Source of the DNA: UASB124 sp041662445
GTDB taxonomy: Bacteria; Babelota; Babeliae; Babelales; RVW-14
Length of the DNA: 49,802 nucleotides
Assembly: GCA_041662445.1 (NCBI GenBank)
Contig: JBAZSL010000013.1
Location: 1 to 49,802 of the forward strand
Direction: 5' to 3'
The translations under genes were made by a program, and so were the position numbers. Numbering within the stretch: position 1 is the stretch's first letter; each line of letters starts with the position of its first letter. Shown piece by piece: positions 1 through 8,019 of the stretch. The notes under the pieces are model-generated. The model saw nothing but the letters and a program-made list of their open reading frames with translations. It was not told the origin of the DNA and did no database searches.

Positions 1-123
1 AATTGCCAATGGGAAAAAGTCAGTTGAAGAAGTTTTAAAAGCATGGCGCTTGGCAAAAAAGATTCAAAATATTCCCGAAAACAACGATTCAGACATCATT
101 TAGAATAGGTGGTCAAAGTCCTG
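1..123 (+). mobile_element. right end of IS4-type element, copy 1 (cut by window edge)
   Basis: These 123 bases are the exact reverse complement of 3371-3493, the transposase 3' end plus terminal repeat of the complete IS copy at 3371-4592. The element ends here with the inverted repeat GGTCAAAGTCCTG at 111-123. The rest of the copy lies left of the window. It points in the opposite direction to copy 2, so the two copies form an inverted pair around 124-3370. Perfect identity over the visible part implies recent duplication or homogenisation. Confidence 0.93.
2..103 (+). CDS. IS4-type transposase, C-terminal 33 residues (partial)
   Basis: An open frame from the window edge to a TAG stop encodes the last 33 residues of the transposase, identical to the C-terminus of the copy at 3391-4491 (ending NIPENNDSDII). 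The catalytic part is outside the window, so whether this copy is intact cannot be judged. The stop lies 20 bp inside the IS end. Confidence 0.92.
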   Translation: MANGKKSVEEVLKAWRLAKKIQNIPENNDSDII

Positions 124-259
124 TTACGGGCGTGATTCACGATATCCAAACGATTGTTTCTATGTTGATAAGCAACGTACAGAAGATGCGATTGAACGGG
201 CTGAAAAAATTTTGGTTACTATAAAAAAGAAGATGCGTGGCAACCCCATCGCGCCGTAA
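124..259 (+). pseudogene. HEPN-domain protein, C-terminal half, cut off by IS copy 1
   Basis: Directly after the IS end an open frame encodes 44 residues starting YGRDSRYPND and containing EDAIERAEKIL, then a TAA stop. This is the usual C-terminal part of PF05168-type HEPN proteins (an RYP motif followed by an amphipathic helix with AIxxAEKI). It has no start codon or ribosome-binding site. The matching N-terminal half lies at 3099-3370, at the other end of the cargo. Joining base 3370 to base 124 keeps the frame and gives ..ELARD-YGRDSRYP.., about three residues shorter at the join than I would expect for the family. No target-site duplication is visible. The two halves could also come from two different HEPN genes. 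Confidence 0.75.
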
Positions 260-389
260 CCTCATGCGAAGTTGGGGCGAAGTCGGAGCAAGCTGACCTC
301 GGGGATTTAAATGGATCTTTTTCGCCCATTTATTAAAAATCACGAGCGTATAGTTGTCGAAGAATTGTAAGTTTTATGTAAGGAGTACG

Positions 390-1322
390 ATGAAAACACT
401 TTTATCCTTGAGCGTTTTTGGCTTGTTGTTAATTGCAACGTTGATACTAGTATTTCTTTACGTGCCTGGTTTGTTTTCATGCCCGTGCGCCGTAAGGAAA
501 GGTTTACCTAATGCTAAATCGCGTTGTCATTGCCGCGGTGGTAGCTGCTGTCCTTCAGAAAACGCACCTGATGGCAGCCAAGCGACAAAGGAAATAATCA
601 AAGGAGCCTACAGTGAAGTAGCGCGGACCAGTGGTTCTGTTTGCCCAATGGGTGGTTGCTGCGGTGGTGGCGGAAAACTTTCTGAAGATATTGGTTACTC
701 CAAAGAAGAAATAGAAGCACTGGCAGATGCTAACTTGGGTCTTGGTTGCGGTAATCCAACTGATCTCGGACAAATCAAAGTCGGCAATACCGTACTTGAT
801 CTTGGATCTGGTGCAGGACTTGATTGTTTTCTTGCCGCGCACAAAGTTGGGGAAAAAGGTAAAGTCATTGGTGTCGACATGACGCAAGCCATGATAGATA
901 AGGCTCGTAAAAACGCTCAAAAATATAAATTCAGCAATGTTGAATTTCGCCTTGGTGACATCGAAAACTTACCAGTAGATAGCGCGTCAGTTGATGTCAT
1001 TATGAGCAACTGTGTCATAAATCTTGCGCCTAATAAGAACAAGGTATTTCAGGAGGCGTTCCGCGTTCTTAAATCTGGTGGGACTATGGCAATCTCTGAC
1101 GTCGTGCTCACGGGGAAATTGACGGAAGAACAGAAAAACGATGAAAAACTTCTGAGCGCGTGTGTAAGTGGTGCGATATTAAGGGATGACTACTTATCAT
1201 TGTTAAAGCAGGCAGGTTTTACGGTAACTATTATCGATGAAGATAAAGAAATTTCTCAAAAATGGTTTGGGCACAACAAATTGCCAATCTCAAGTTTGAA
1301 ATTTGTTGCTTATAAAAAGTAA
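390..1322 (+). CDS. arsM: membrane-anchored arsenite S-adenosylmethionine methyltransferase
   Basis: ArsM methylates trivalent arsenic with S-adenosylmethionine, producing species that leave the cell or are volatile. SAM motif I is VLDLGSGAGLDCF (about 135-147), followed by GVDMTQAMIDKAR. The three cysteines typical of ArsM are visible: C120 in GLGCGNP, C208 in SNCVINL and C258 in SACVSGA. The ATG at 390 is chosen because TAAGGAG stands just upstream; an in-frame ATG at 354 lacks such a site. The protein is 310 residues. Unusual is the N-terminus: a hydrophobic segment (about 3-26), then a cysteine-rich stretch with CPC, CHC and SCC before the enzyme. Such an anchor is atypical for ArsM and may hold a metal-binding segment at the membrane (inference). 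It is cargo of the inverted-IS segment. Confidence 0.88.
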   Translation: MKTLLSLSVFGLLLIATLILVFLYVPGLFSCPCAVRKGLPNAKSRCHCRGGSCCPSENAPDGSQATKEIIKGAYSEVARTSGSVCPMGGCCGGGGKLSEDIGYSKEEIEALADANLGLGCGNPTDLGQIKVGNTVLDLGSGAGLDCFLAAHKVGEKGKVIGVDMTQAMIDKARKNAQKYKFSNVEFRLGDIENLPVDSASVDVIMSNCVINLAPNKNKVFQEAFRVLKSGGTMAISDVVLTGKLTEEQKNDEKLLSACVSGAILRDDYLSLLKQAGFTVTIIDEDKEISQKWFGHNKLPISSLKFVAYKK

Positions 1323-1425
1323 CAGTTTACGCATAAAAAACTCTTATTTGAACGTCTTAGCCTTGCAGGATATCCACAAAGGTAAGTTGTTGAATACGGG
1401 TGGATGTAACAATCAGGGGAGGCTT

Positions 1426-2205
1426 ATGGACAATTTAAGAAAATATGGGCGGGCACCATTCACCATTGCAATCGTTCACGGTGGACCGGGTGGCGCGGGA
1501 GAGGTTGCTCCTGTTGCCCAAGAACTTTCTAAGATGCAGGGAATTTTAGAGCCCTTGCAAACGGCACTAACCATAGAAGATCAACTTCACGAGTTAAAGG
1601 ACGTCATACAAAAACGCGGCACTCCACCGATGACACTTATTGGGCACTCGTGGGGCGCGTGGCTCAGTTTTATTTTTGCCGCACGCAACCCATCATTGGT
1701 AAAAAAACTTATACTCGTCAGTAGTGGGCCCTTTGAAGCATCATACGCAACTAACATCATGAAAACACGTCTAAACCGCCTCAGTATAGAAGACCAGGCG
1801 AAGCTACAATCACTTCTGAATACTCTTAATGATTCGGTGAGTAAGAACAAAGACGCCACCTTTACGCAACTTGGAAAATATATTGCTCGTGCTGATTCCT
1901 ATGATCCATTACCGCATCAAGCCGCTCAGCATGAAGGTAATTATGCTATCTACAAAGCAGTAGATGCAGAAGCAAAGGAACTGCGTCGGAGTGGAAAGCT
2001 TCTTACGTTTGGCAAACAAATTCAGTGCCCCGTCATAGCGATTCATGGAGACTATGATCCACACCCTTATGAAGGCGTCCAAAAGCCTTTATCAGGCGTT
2101 CTCAAGAGCTTTCGGTTTATTCTGCTTAAAAACTGTGGCCATACGCCATGGAATGAACGAGATGTGCATGAAGAATTTTATAGATTGCTTACCAAAGAAC
2201 TGTAA
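1426..2205 (+). CDS. alpha/beta-fold hydrolase
   Basis: A 259-residue alpha/beta hydrolase, substrate unknown. Visible motifs: HGGPGG (oxyanion region, near residue 19), the nucleophile elbow GHSWGAW, the acid in HGDYDPHPYEG and the catalytic His in NCGHTPW. The fold is close to proline iminopeptidase and related small esterases, but nothing defines a substrate. The ATG at 1426 is chosen because AGGGGAGG precedes it by a few bases and the family starts near the HGGPGG strand; the frame is open further upstream to the end of arsM but without a good start. It lies about 100 bp behind arsM on the same strand and is probably co-transcribed cargo. Confidence 0.85.
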   Translation: MDNLRKYGRAPFTIAIVHGGPGGAGEVAPVAQELSKMQGILEPLQTALTIEDQLHELKDVIQKRGTPPMTLIGHSWGAWLSFIFAARNPSLVKKLILVSSGPFEASYATNIMKTRLNRLSIEDQAKLQSLLNTLNDSVSKNKDATFTQLGKYIARADSYDPLPHQAAQHEGNYAIYKAVDAEAKELRRSGKLLTFGKQIQCPVIAIHGDYDPHPYEGVQKPLSGVLKSFRFILLKNCGHTPWNERDVHEEFYRLLTKEL

Positions 2206-2241
2206 ATGACTGAAGTATAAGGATAATAGCTAAGGATCATT

Positions 2242-2703
2242 ATGAACTTCGAAATAATACTATTACCTATGATGACCATTATGGGCGTTGAACTGCGAAC
2301 AACATATCTTAATAACGAATGTTACTCTGCCATACCTGCTTTTTGGCAAAAGATATATCAAGAAAATACGCTTGCGCGTATACCAAACAAAACCGATTCT
2401 AATATTGCCTTGGGAATTTATACCAACTACACCGCCGATTTTTCACTTACGAGCGGGCACTACTCGCTCATCATAGGATGCCCCGTAAGCAAAGTTGATA
2501 TCGTGCCAACGGGTATGATAGTCAAAGAAATCCCCGCCTCAACGTATGCTGTATTTACGTCACATGGTGCTGCTAACGTTCCAGCTACATGGGCAAAAAT
2601 TTGGCAGGATAAGAAGCTTGATCGAACGTTCACCAATGACTTTGAATGGTATGATGCTAATGATCCTGAGCTTGTAAAAACTTACGTTGCAATAAAGTCA
2701 TAA
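2242..2703 (+). CDS. GyrI-like / AraC effector-binding domain protein
   Basis: A 153-residue protein made only of the GyrI-like (SHV2) small-molecule-binding fold: the strand near GVELRTTY, the FWQKIY helix, the central GIYTNYTADFSL..YSLIIGCPV block, the PASTYAVFTSHG strand and WAKIWQ, then DFEWYD. No helix-turn-helix is present, so it is a stand-alone binding or hydrolase-type member rather than a complete regulator. Its gene starts 36 bp after the hydrolase gene, with AAGGA in front, and likely shares the cargo transcript. Ligand unknown. Confidence 0.8.
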   Translation: MNFEIILLPMMTIMGVELRTTYLNNECYSAIPAFWQKIYQENTLARIPNKTDSNIALGIYTNYTADFSLTSGHYSLIIGCPVSKVDIVPTGMIVKEIPASTYAVFTSHGAANVPATWAKIWQDKKLDRTFTNDFEWYDANDPELVKTYVAIKS

Positions 2704-2791
2704 GCATAAAAATGCTGTGAGTTCTTGCGCGAATAACGTTGGGTAAGCTATCCTGGCAAAAATTTAATCCTTATGCAAAAGGGAATAATTT

Positions 2792-3112
2792 ATGATAAAG
2801 CAACACGTAATCGAAGAAATCAAAAATAGGCTTGTTAAAGCCTATGATCCACTCGAAATCTATTTATTCGGCTCATACGCTTGGGGGACTCCAAACGAAG
2901 AAAGCGACCTTGATTTGCTTATTGTAATCGAAAAATCTGACGAACGACGATATAAACGGCAACATCTAGGTTTTGACGCGCTGTGGGGGGTTGGGGTGCC
3001 AAAAGATCTTTTTGTCTACACCAAAGAAGAATTCGAACAACGTCTTAAAGACAACATGTCGCTCTGCTCCAAAATAAAAAATGAGGGGAAGGTCTTGTAT
3101 GCAAGAGCCTGA
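2792..3112 (+). CDS. MNT-type nucleotidyltransferase, antitoxin of an MNT/HEPN pair
   Basis: A minimal nucleotidyltransferase of 106 residues with the motif G-S-x10-D-x-D: G27 S28, D39 and D41 in LFGSYAWGTPNEESDLDLLI. In characterised MNT/HEPN pairs the MNT protein adenylylates and silences the HEPN ribonuclease partner; that role here is inferred from the pairing. AGGGA precedes the ATG. The stop codon overlaps the start of the HEPN gene by 14 nt, the usual coupled arrangement. Because the HEPN gene is broken after codon 90, this antitoxin appears to have lost its partner. Confidence 0.88.
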   Translation: MIKQHVIEEIKNRLVKAYDPLEIYLFGSYAWGTPNEESDLDLLIVIEKSDERRYKRQHLGFDALWGVGVPKDLFVYTKEEFEQRLKDNMSLCSKIKNEGKVLYARA

Positions 3113-3398
3113 GGCCTCAGGAACAACGGCATACCGTGCCTGGCTCGTTAAGGCGAGAAGTGATCTAAAGATGGCAATTGCAGGGGCAAAAGATCCAGAA
3201 ACACTCGATGGTGCAGTTTACCACACCCAACAATGTGCAGAAAAAGCCCTCAAAGCCTATCTTGTCTTTAAAAAGCAACCTATACGTAAAATTCATGATT
3301 TGGGAATTTTATTGGAAAGTTGTGCTGGGCTGAGTGATGATTTTTTTGAATTAAGAGAGCTAGCTCGAGACAGGACTTTGACCACCTATTCTAAATGA
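3099..3398 (+). pseudogene. HEPN-domain protein, N-terminal half, cut by IS copy 2
   Basis: From the ATG at 3099 (GGGGAAGG eight bases upstream) the frame encodes a typical PF05168 HEPN start: AYRAWLVKARSDLKMA, the YHTQQCAEKALKAYLVF helix and KIHDLGILLESC. Native sequence ends at ELARD where the IS begins (3371); the last residues before the TGA at 3396-3398 come from the IS end. The missing C-terminal helix matches the orphan fragment at 124-259 and the two join in frame. The truncated protein lacks part of the fold and is probably inactive. It overlaps the MNT gene by 14 nt. Confidence 0.85.
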
Positions 3399-4592
3399 TG
3401 TCTGAATCGTTGTTTTCGGGAATATTTTGAATCTTTTTTGCCAAGCGCCATGCTTTTAAAACTTCTTCAACTGACTTTTTCCCATTGGCAATTTTTTCAA
3501 CCGTTGCTATGGCATAGGCCATGAACACGTTAAAAATATGAAAGGCCTGTTTGATTCCACTACGCATTTGGCAATCCCGCAAACCAAGATACTGCTTCAT
3601 CGTCCTAAACGACTTATCTATGGGCCAGCGTCTCAAATATGCGATTACATGCTCTTTCGCAGAAAGATTCATGTTGCTAATAATGTAAAACGTCTCCCAT
3701 TTTCCGTTTCTCTTTTTTCGTTTGTGAGACGTAAAAAAACACGCGTGACCCTTGTAAAAGCCCTTCGCAGTCTTAGCCCGCTCGTTTTTAATAAGTCTTA
3801 TCGATGGTTGGTCGCATAGTTTCAACTCAAGACCATCGATTACTACCTTCCTATTGCGTGCTGCACGCATCGTATAGCGCAAAGCGTTGTCCCCTAAGAA
3901 AGAAATCATCTCATTTGATAAAAAAGCTCCATCCATTGCAATGTAAGAAAATACAATGGCATCTTTCCACGCGATAATGAGCTTTATAGCCATTTCAATT
4001 TTTGTTTTATACTTGCTATTGCGCTTTTCTTTTCGTTTGTTTTTCTTTTTTCTTGATCCAATCTTATCTGTCTTATTTTCCCAAAATGAAAAATCAAGTG
4101 GAATCGAGCTTCCGCCGCTTATGAGTGAGATCATCATAAGTGAAAGGCCGCGCGTTGCTCGCCTTATGACACCATCGTAGTCGTGGGCTAAATGATCAAT
4201 CTTCTGCGCGAAAGCCTTCATGAGCATTGTCCCATCAATGGCGAGTACTCTCACACTATCGACTGCAGGGACTTTATCCGTTAACGATTTTAACTTTTCT
4301 CGAATAGATGCGGTTTTCGGTTGCGCGTTTTTAAATGATTTACGGATACGTTTTGCTGGAACGTTTAATCCGCGACTCATAGACGAACAAGTTTTGCGGC
4401 CTTCGTGAAATAATAATCCGCAAAAGTATGGTGAAATTTGGTTCTTTACTTCGTTAAGACAATTTCCTACTATTTGAAATAACGCCTGCATGAGAGTCTC
4501 CTTTTTTTGAAATTTAGTCTTCAAAAAGAAGACACATCGTGTGGGCGTTTGTCAATTGAAATCTATGAAAACTTTGCTAGGTCAAAGTCCTG
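3371..4592 (-). mobile_element. IS4-type insertion sequence, complete copy 2 (1222 bp)
   Basis: Bounded by perfect 13-bp terminal inverted repeats, CAGGACTTTGACC at 3371-3383 and GGTCAAAGTCCTG at 4580-4592, with one transposase gene between them. Left flank (..CTCGAGA) and right flank (CTGCTTG..) share no target-site duplication, which argues that this copy is one arm of a larger element or has recombined. Left of it is the broken HEPN gene; right of it is the orphan 3' end of another gene (4593-4700). Confidence 0.92.
3391..4491 (-). CDS. IS4-type DDE transposase
   Basis: A 366-residue transposase. First catalytic Asp in VLAIDGTML, second in YIAMDGAFLS. The C-terminal signature Y-x2-R-x3-E-x6-K appears as YLRRWPIDKSFRTMK, so the expected Glu is Asp; the neighbouring element at 41106-42251 keeps Glu in the same motif. 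Whether Asp supports catalysis is unknown, but the 123 visible bases of copy 1 are identical, so the element moved or was copied recently. The start at 4491 is chosen because AAGGAGA precedes it; an ATG 11 codons upstream has no such site. A lysine/arginine-rich insertion (RKKKNKRKEKRNSKYK) follows the first catalytic block. Confidence 0.9.
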   Translation of the reverse strand: MQALFQIVGNCLNEVKNQISPYFCGLLFHEGRKTCSSMSRGLNVPAKRIRKSFKNAQPKTASIREKLKSLTDKVPAVDSVRVLAIDGTMLMKAFAQKIDHLAHDYDGVIRRATRGLSLMMISLISGGSSIPLDFSFWENKTDKIGSRKKKNKRKEKRNSKYKTKIEMAIKLIIAWKDAIVFSYIAMDGAFLSNEMISFLGDNALRYTMRAARNRKVVIDGLELKLCDQPSIRLIKNERAKTAKGFYKGHACFFTSHKRKKRNGKWETFYIISNMNLSAKEHVIAYLRRWPIDKSFRTMKQYLGLRDCQMRSGIKQAFHIFNVFMAYAIATVEKIANGKKSVEEVLKAWRLAKKIQNIPENNDSDII

Positions 4593-4700
4593 CTGCTTGA
4601 CCAAGAATTCTTCCTTCCTTCCATACAAGGCGCCAAAAAGGTTGCCGCACATGCTGTTGAAAAAAAGAATTACGACGAAGAAAAAAAAGAAGCCAAATAA
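4593..4700 (+). pseudogene. C-terminal remnant of an unidentified gene cut by the IS
   Basis: Immediately after the IS end an open frame of 35 codons runs to a TAA at 4698-4700 and ends in a lysine-rich, charged tail (NYDEEKKEAK). It is followed by a strong terminator hairpin at 4724-4756, as at a genuine gene end. No start exists. If the two inverted IS copies form one composite unit, the missing N-terminal part should lie just left of IS copy 1, outside the window. Family not recognisable from this tail. Confidence 0.55.
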
Positions 4701-4723
4701 CGCAACATCTTTTCGGGTAACTT

Positions 4724-4756
4724 AAAGAGCCTCCGATTTTATGTCGGAGGCTCTTT
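4724..4756. terminator. bidirectional intrinsic terminator
   Basis: A 13-bp perfect stem (AAAGAGCCTCCGA at 4724-4736, TCGGAGGCTCTTT at 4744-4756) closes a 7-base loop and has T-runs on the plus side and A-runs on the left. It lies between the plus-strand gene remnant ending at 4700 and the convergent metG stop at 4794, so it can end both transcripts. Confidence 0.85.
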
Positions 4757-4793
4757 TTATGCGTCGAAAATAACAAAATCTTATGCTATCAAA

Positions 4794-6728
4794 CTACCGC
4801 ACCCCTGCCCCATCCTTAACAGCCTCACTGACCGTAACGGGACGTAAGGTTCCAGCATCGTCTTGAGCAAAAAGCATCATACCCTGTGATTCAAGCCCCA
4901 GCATTTTACGCGGCTTGAGATTAAGGATAAAAACCCCCTGCTTGCCCACAAGTTCTTCGGACTTAAGATGTTGCGCAACACCGGATAAAATTTGACGCTG
5001 GCCAAATTTACCGCACTCAACTTGGAGCTTGTAGAGCTTGTCAGAACCTTCGACCGGCTTGCAGCTTACTATAGTCCCAACAACCAATTGCACTTTAGCA
5101 ACATCATCGATGGTAATTTCAGGCGCAACCGGAGTAACGGTCTGTGGGGGAACAGCAACTGCTTCAAGATGTGATTCTGGTTTGCTAAACAGTTGCCCCG
5201 ATGGCTTTGAAAGAACAAATTTTTTGTTCCAGGCATTCTCACGCAACTCACGTTCATAGTCAATCGTAAGATCAACTTTATGCCCCACCGCCGCCAAAAG
5301 CTCTTCCATCTTTTTAGGCATAATAGGCCAGGCCATCAGGCCAATGGCATACAAACTATGACAGGTTGACGCAATAACTTCAGCAAATAATTCTTTATTA
5401 CGATTCGCCAGCGTCCAAGGCTGTTGTGCATGGAAATAAGCATTAATCTCAGACAAAAATCTCCACGCTTGGGCCAACGCAAGATGCACCGAGTACTTAT
5501 TCATCTCCTCCCAATAAAAACGGAAGGTTTCGTCGCATTTTTCTTTTAAAGCTGCAGAAGACGACTCAAGTGTTGATGGGGTCTGAACCTCTTGCAAGCC
5601 ATGATTGGCAGCAAGTGTAAGCATACGGTTAAGAAGATTGCCCATATTATTGGCTAAATCCGCACCAATACGTTCTTCAAGATCCTTGAGGTCAAAACGT
5701 CCATCTTGGGTGATTGCCATCTGACGCATCAAATAATAACGAACGGCCTCAACACCATACCAATCTGCCAATTGTTCTGGATCAAGGGCATTACCTAGCG
5801 ACTTGGACATCTTTTGGTCGCCCATCAAAATGTAGCCGTGTACGACCAATTTTTTGGGAAGTGGCAAATCAAGTGCCATCAAAAATGCCGGCCAGTGAAT
5901 GGCATGGAAACGCACAATATCTTTGGCCATGAGATGCACATCTGCGGGCCACATTTTGGCAAAAAAAGCGTCATCTTGAGCATTTTCTTGCCCATAACCA
6001 ACACCGCTCAGATAATTCACCAGCGCATCGGCCCACACATAGATGGTGTAAGATTCGTCGCCAGGAAAGGGGATCCCCCAGCTGACGCGTCTACGAGAAA
6101 TACTCAAATCTTTAAGCCCAGATTTTACGAACGAAATAACTTCCTGCAACCGTTCTTTGGGCGTTATGAAATCGGGATGCTCCTCATAAAACTTCAACAA
6201 CGCCTCTTGATAGGCAGATAGTCTGAAAAAATACCCTTCTTCTGACTGTTCTTGCAGTGGCTTTTTATGAATAAGGCAGACATAAGCGCCGTTTTCATCT
6301 TTCAGGGCATCCCCTGTAAGAGACACAAAAGCCTCGCATCCAACACAGTAGAACCCGGTATAGGTTGATTTATAAACATCGCCCTGCTTGATGAATTGCG
6401 AAAAAATCGATTGAACACATTTTTCATGTTCATGATCGGTTGTTCTTATAAATTTGTTGTAATCGATTTCATAACGATTCCATGCCTGCTTAAAGGCGGG
6501 AATAATTGAGTCAACAAATGCCTTGGGCTGAACGTTTTGAGCGCTCGCAGCTTCTTGAATTTTCTGTCCATGCTCGTCGGTTCCCGTTAAAAAGAAAACA
6601 TCGGCGCGCATCAATTTTTGCCAACGTGCAAACACATCAGCAAGAACCGTAGTATACAACGTTCCAATATGTGGTTTGGCATTTGGATAATAGATTGGTG
6701 TTGTAATATAAAACTTTTTCTTATTCAT
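4794..6728 (-). CDS. metG: methionyl-tRNA synthetase
   Basis: Charges tRNA-Met with methionine. Class I signatures: HIGH-like PHIGT at residues 19-23 and DQKMSKSLGN near residue 310. The zinc/knuckle insertion is present (YCVGCEAFVS..VCLIHKKPL). The C-terminus carries a Trbp111-like tRNA-binding domain (from about 540: DDVAKVQLVVGTIVSCKPVEG..), used for dimerisation and tRNA binding in many bacterial MetRS. The ATG at 6728 is chosen because it begins at MNKKKFYITTPIYYP and overlaps the lepB stop in ATGAATAA; an in-frame ATG six codons upstream lies inside lepB. Length is 644 residues, normal for the long bacterial form. Translational coupling to lepB is likely. Confidence 0.97.
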   Translation of the reverse strand: MNKKKFYITTPIYYPNAKPHIGTLYTTVLADVFARWQKLMRADVFFLTGTDEHGQKIQEAASAQNVQPKAFVDSIIPAFKQAWNRYEIDYNKFIRTTDHEHEKCVQSIFSQFIKQGDVYKSTYTGFYCVGCEAFVSLTGDALKDENGAYVCLIHKKPLQEQSEEGYFFRLSAYQEALLKFYEEHPDFITPKERLQEVISFVKSGLKDLSISRRRVSWGIPFPGDESYTIYVWADALVNYLSGVGYGQENAQDDAFFAKMWPADVHLMAKDIVRFHAIHWPAFLMALDLPLPKKLVVHGYILMGDQKMSKSLGNALDPEQLADWYGVEAVRYYLMRQMAITQDGRFDLKDLEERIGADLANNMGNLLNRMLTLAANHGLQEVQTPSTLESSSAALKEKCDETFRFYWEEMNKYSVHLALAQAWRFLSEINAYFHAQQPWTLANRNKELFAEVIASTCHSLYAIGLMAWPIMPKKMEELLAAVGHKVDLTIDYERELRENAWNKKFVLSKPSGQLFSKPESHLEAVAVPPQTVTPVAPEITIDDVAKVQLVVGTIVSCKPVEGSDKLYKLQVECGKFGQRQILSGVAQHLKSEELVGKQGVFILNLKPRKMLGLESQGMMLFAQDDAGTLRPVTVSEAVKDGAGVR

Positions 6729-7932
6729 AGTTTGCTTTCTGCCCATTTAACAGCTTAAAAAATCTGTTCCAACGCACATGCCGTTTCCAAAACTCGATTG
6801 GGTGTTTAATAAGATCAAAGAGCCAAAAAGCTTCTTCACTATCAATCGAATAAATAACAAAGCTTGCTCGCCCATGGATGCGATCTCTTTTCAGAAATCC
6901 CCACCAACGACTATCTTCACTATTTTTTCTGCTGTCACCCATAACCCAGTAACAATCATCTGGAACTACATAAGGGCCAAAAATATCGTAGCACCCCATG
7001 TCATGATATTTGTACGCGGGGGTAAAGGCATAATCAAGATCCGGTTCAAGTGTATCTGGTCGGCGTACTATATCTTCATTATCCATTGCATAATAGGGCT
7101 GCTGATCAAGTGATTTTGATGGATCATAGGTGTATTTAGGTGATGGTTCACGATATTCATAGTGCAAGAACTGTGGGACCGCAAAAGGACCAATGTTTGG
7201 CCATGGAATGAGCCCTTTAGTTCTTCTCACGCGTATCAGAGGGAACGTATTAACATACGGCTCTTTAAGCTTTTTGCCATTAAGATAAATGACCGTTCTA
7301 CCATTCTCCACTCTACCTTCAATGGTATCGCCTGGAATGGCAATAACACGCTTCACCCAATTGTCAGGCCCTGTGCCAAGTCCAAGAAGTGGAATAGGAA
7401 AACCAATATAACGTTGCCAAAGTTCATGAATTTTACCTGATCTGTCGTATTCAAACTTCGGATTATCGAAAATAACCAAATCCCCTCGGCGTACTGACGA
7501 AAGATAGTAGGCCATCTTGTTTCCCCAAATGCGATCACCAACAAGAATCGTTGTCTCGGCAGATCCGGTAGGAACATGATACAGGCCAAATAAAAAGTTA
7601 CGTAAAATAAGGGCCAGCACAAGCGCAACTGCCACAGCCTCAATCCACTGCTGCCATGATGGCTTAGTAAGTTCATGAAGATCCTTGTAGGCCCTTTTTA
7701 GTGCCTTGAGTTGCGACGTTGCCGCTGCCTTGTCGACACGTCCCTGCATGGTAACTAATTCGTGAGTAAGTTGTCGCACAAGCTCGTCGGCCTCTGCAAG
7801 AAGACGGCTGCATTTTTTGTAGAGCTCGTCATAACCTTTTGTTTTAAATCGTTCGATTACATCCACAAAATGTTGGCGACGCGACTGGTACTTTGAGCTT
7901 ATTTTTTCAAATGATTCTATCAATGCTTTCAT
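6721..7932 (-). CDS. lepB: signal peptidase I
   Basis: Removes signal peptides from exported proteins at the cytoplasmic membrane. A transmembrane segment (about 97-117) is followed by the catalytic Ser124 in HVPTGSAETT, where most family members have Met after the Ser. The general base is Lys194 in NWVKRVIAIPGD, and the box E motif MGDSRKNSEDSRWWG starts at 331. At 403 residues it is long: a coiled, charged N-terminal extension of about 90 residues precedes the membrane segment, and a loop rich in Pro and Tyr (about 225-310) sits before box E. The many exported proteins of this window are probable substrates. The 3' end overlaps metG by 8 nt. Confidence 0.95.
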   Translation of the reverse strand: MKALIESFEKISSKYQSRRQHFVDVIERFKTKGYDELYKKCSRLLAEADELVRQLTHELVTMQGRVDKAAATSQLKALKRAYKDLHELTKPSWQQWIEAVAVALVLALILRNFLFGLYHVPTGSAETTILVGDRIWGNKMAYYLSSVRRGDLVIFDNPKFEYDRSGKIHELWQRYIGFPIPLLGLGTGPDNWVKRVIAIPGDTIEGRVENGRTVIYLNGKKLKEPYVNTFPLIRVRRTKGLIPWPNIGPFAVPQFLHYEYREPSPKYTYDPSKSLDQQPYYAMDNEDIVRRPDTLEPDLDYAFTPAYKYHDMGCYDIFGPYVVPDDCYWVMGDSRKNSEDSRWWGFLKRDRIHGRASFVIYSIDSEEAFWLFDLIKHPIEFWKRHVRWNRFFKLLNGQKANYE

Positions 7933-7986
7933 ACATGAACCTATTTATTGAGTCCTATCATTCCCCACCATCACTACCAATTTGTG

Positions 7987-7992
7987 ATTATA
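7987..7992 (-). promoter_or_regulatory. candidate -10 box for lepB-metG
   Basis: On the minus strand a perfect TATAAT stands 55 bp upstream of the lepB start in the 87-bp gap behind the second polyamine-binding gene. No convincing -35 box lies 16-18 bp further upstream, so the call rests on the -10 match and position only. Confidence 0.35.
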
Positions 7993-8019
7993 GGTCAAAC
8001 CGATAAAAAGGCGATTTTA

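Noticed and set aside
137..343. Open frame on the minus strand opposite the HEPN fragment
   Set aside because: Shadow of the HEPN C-terminal fragment; no ribosome-binding site and no family features.
1303..1425. Upstream extension of the alpha/beta hydrolase gene
   Set aside because: Overlaps the arsM end and lacks a ribosome-binding site; the ATG at 1426 has a strong one.
2792..3398. Working MNT/HEPN toxin-antitoxin system
   Set aside because: The HEPN gene is cut after codon 90 by the IS, so only the antitoxin side is complete.
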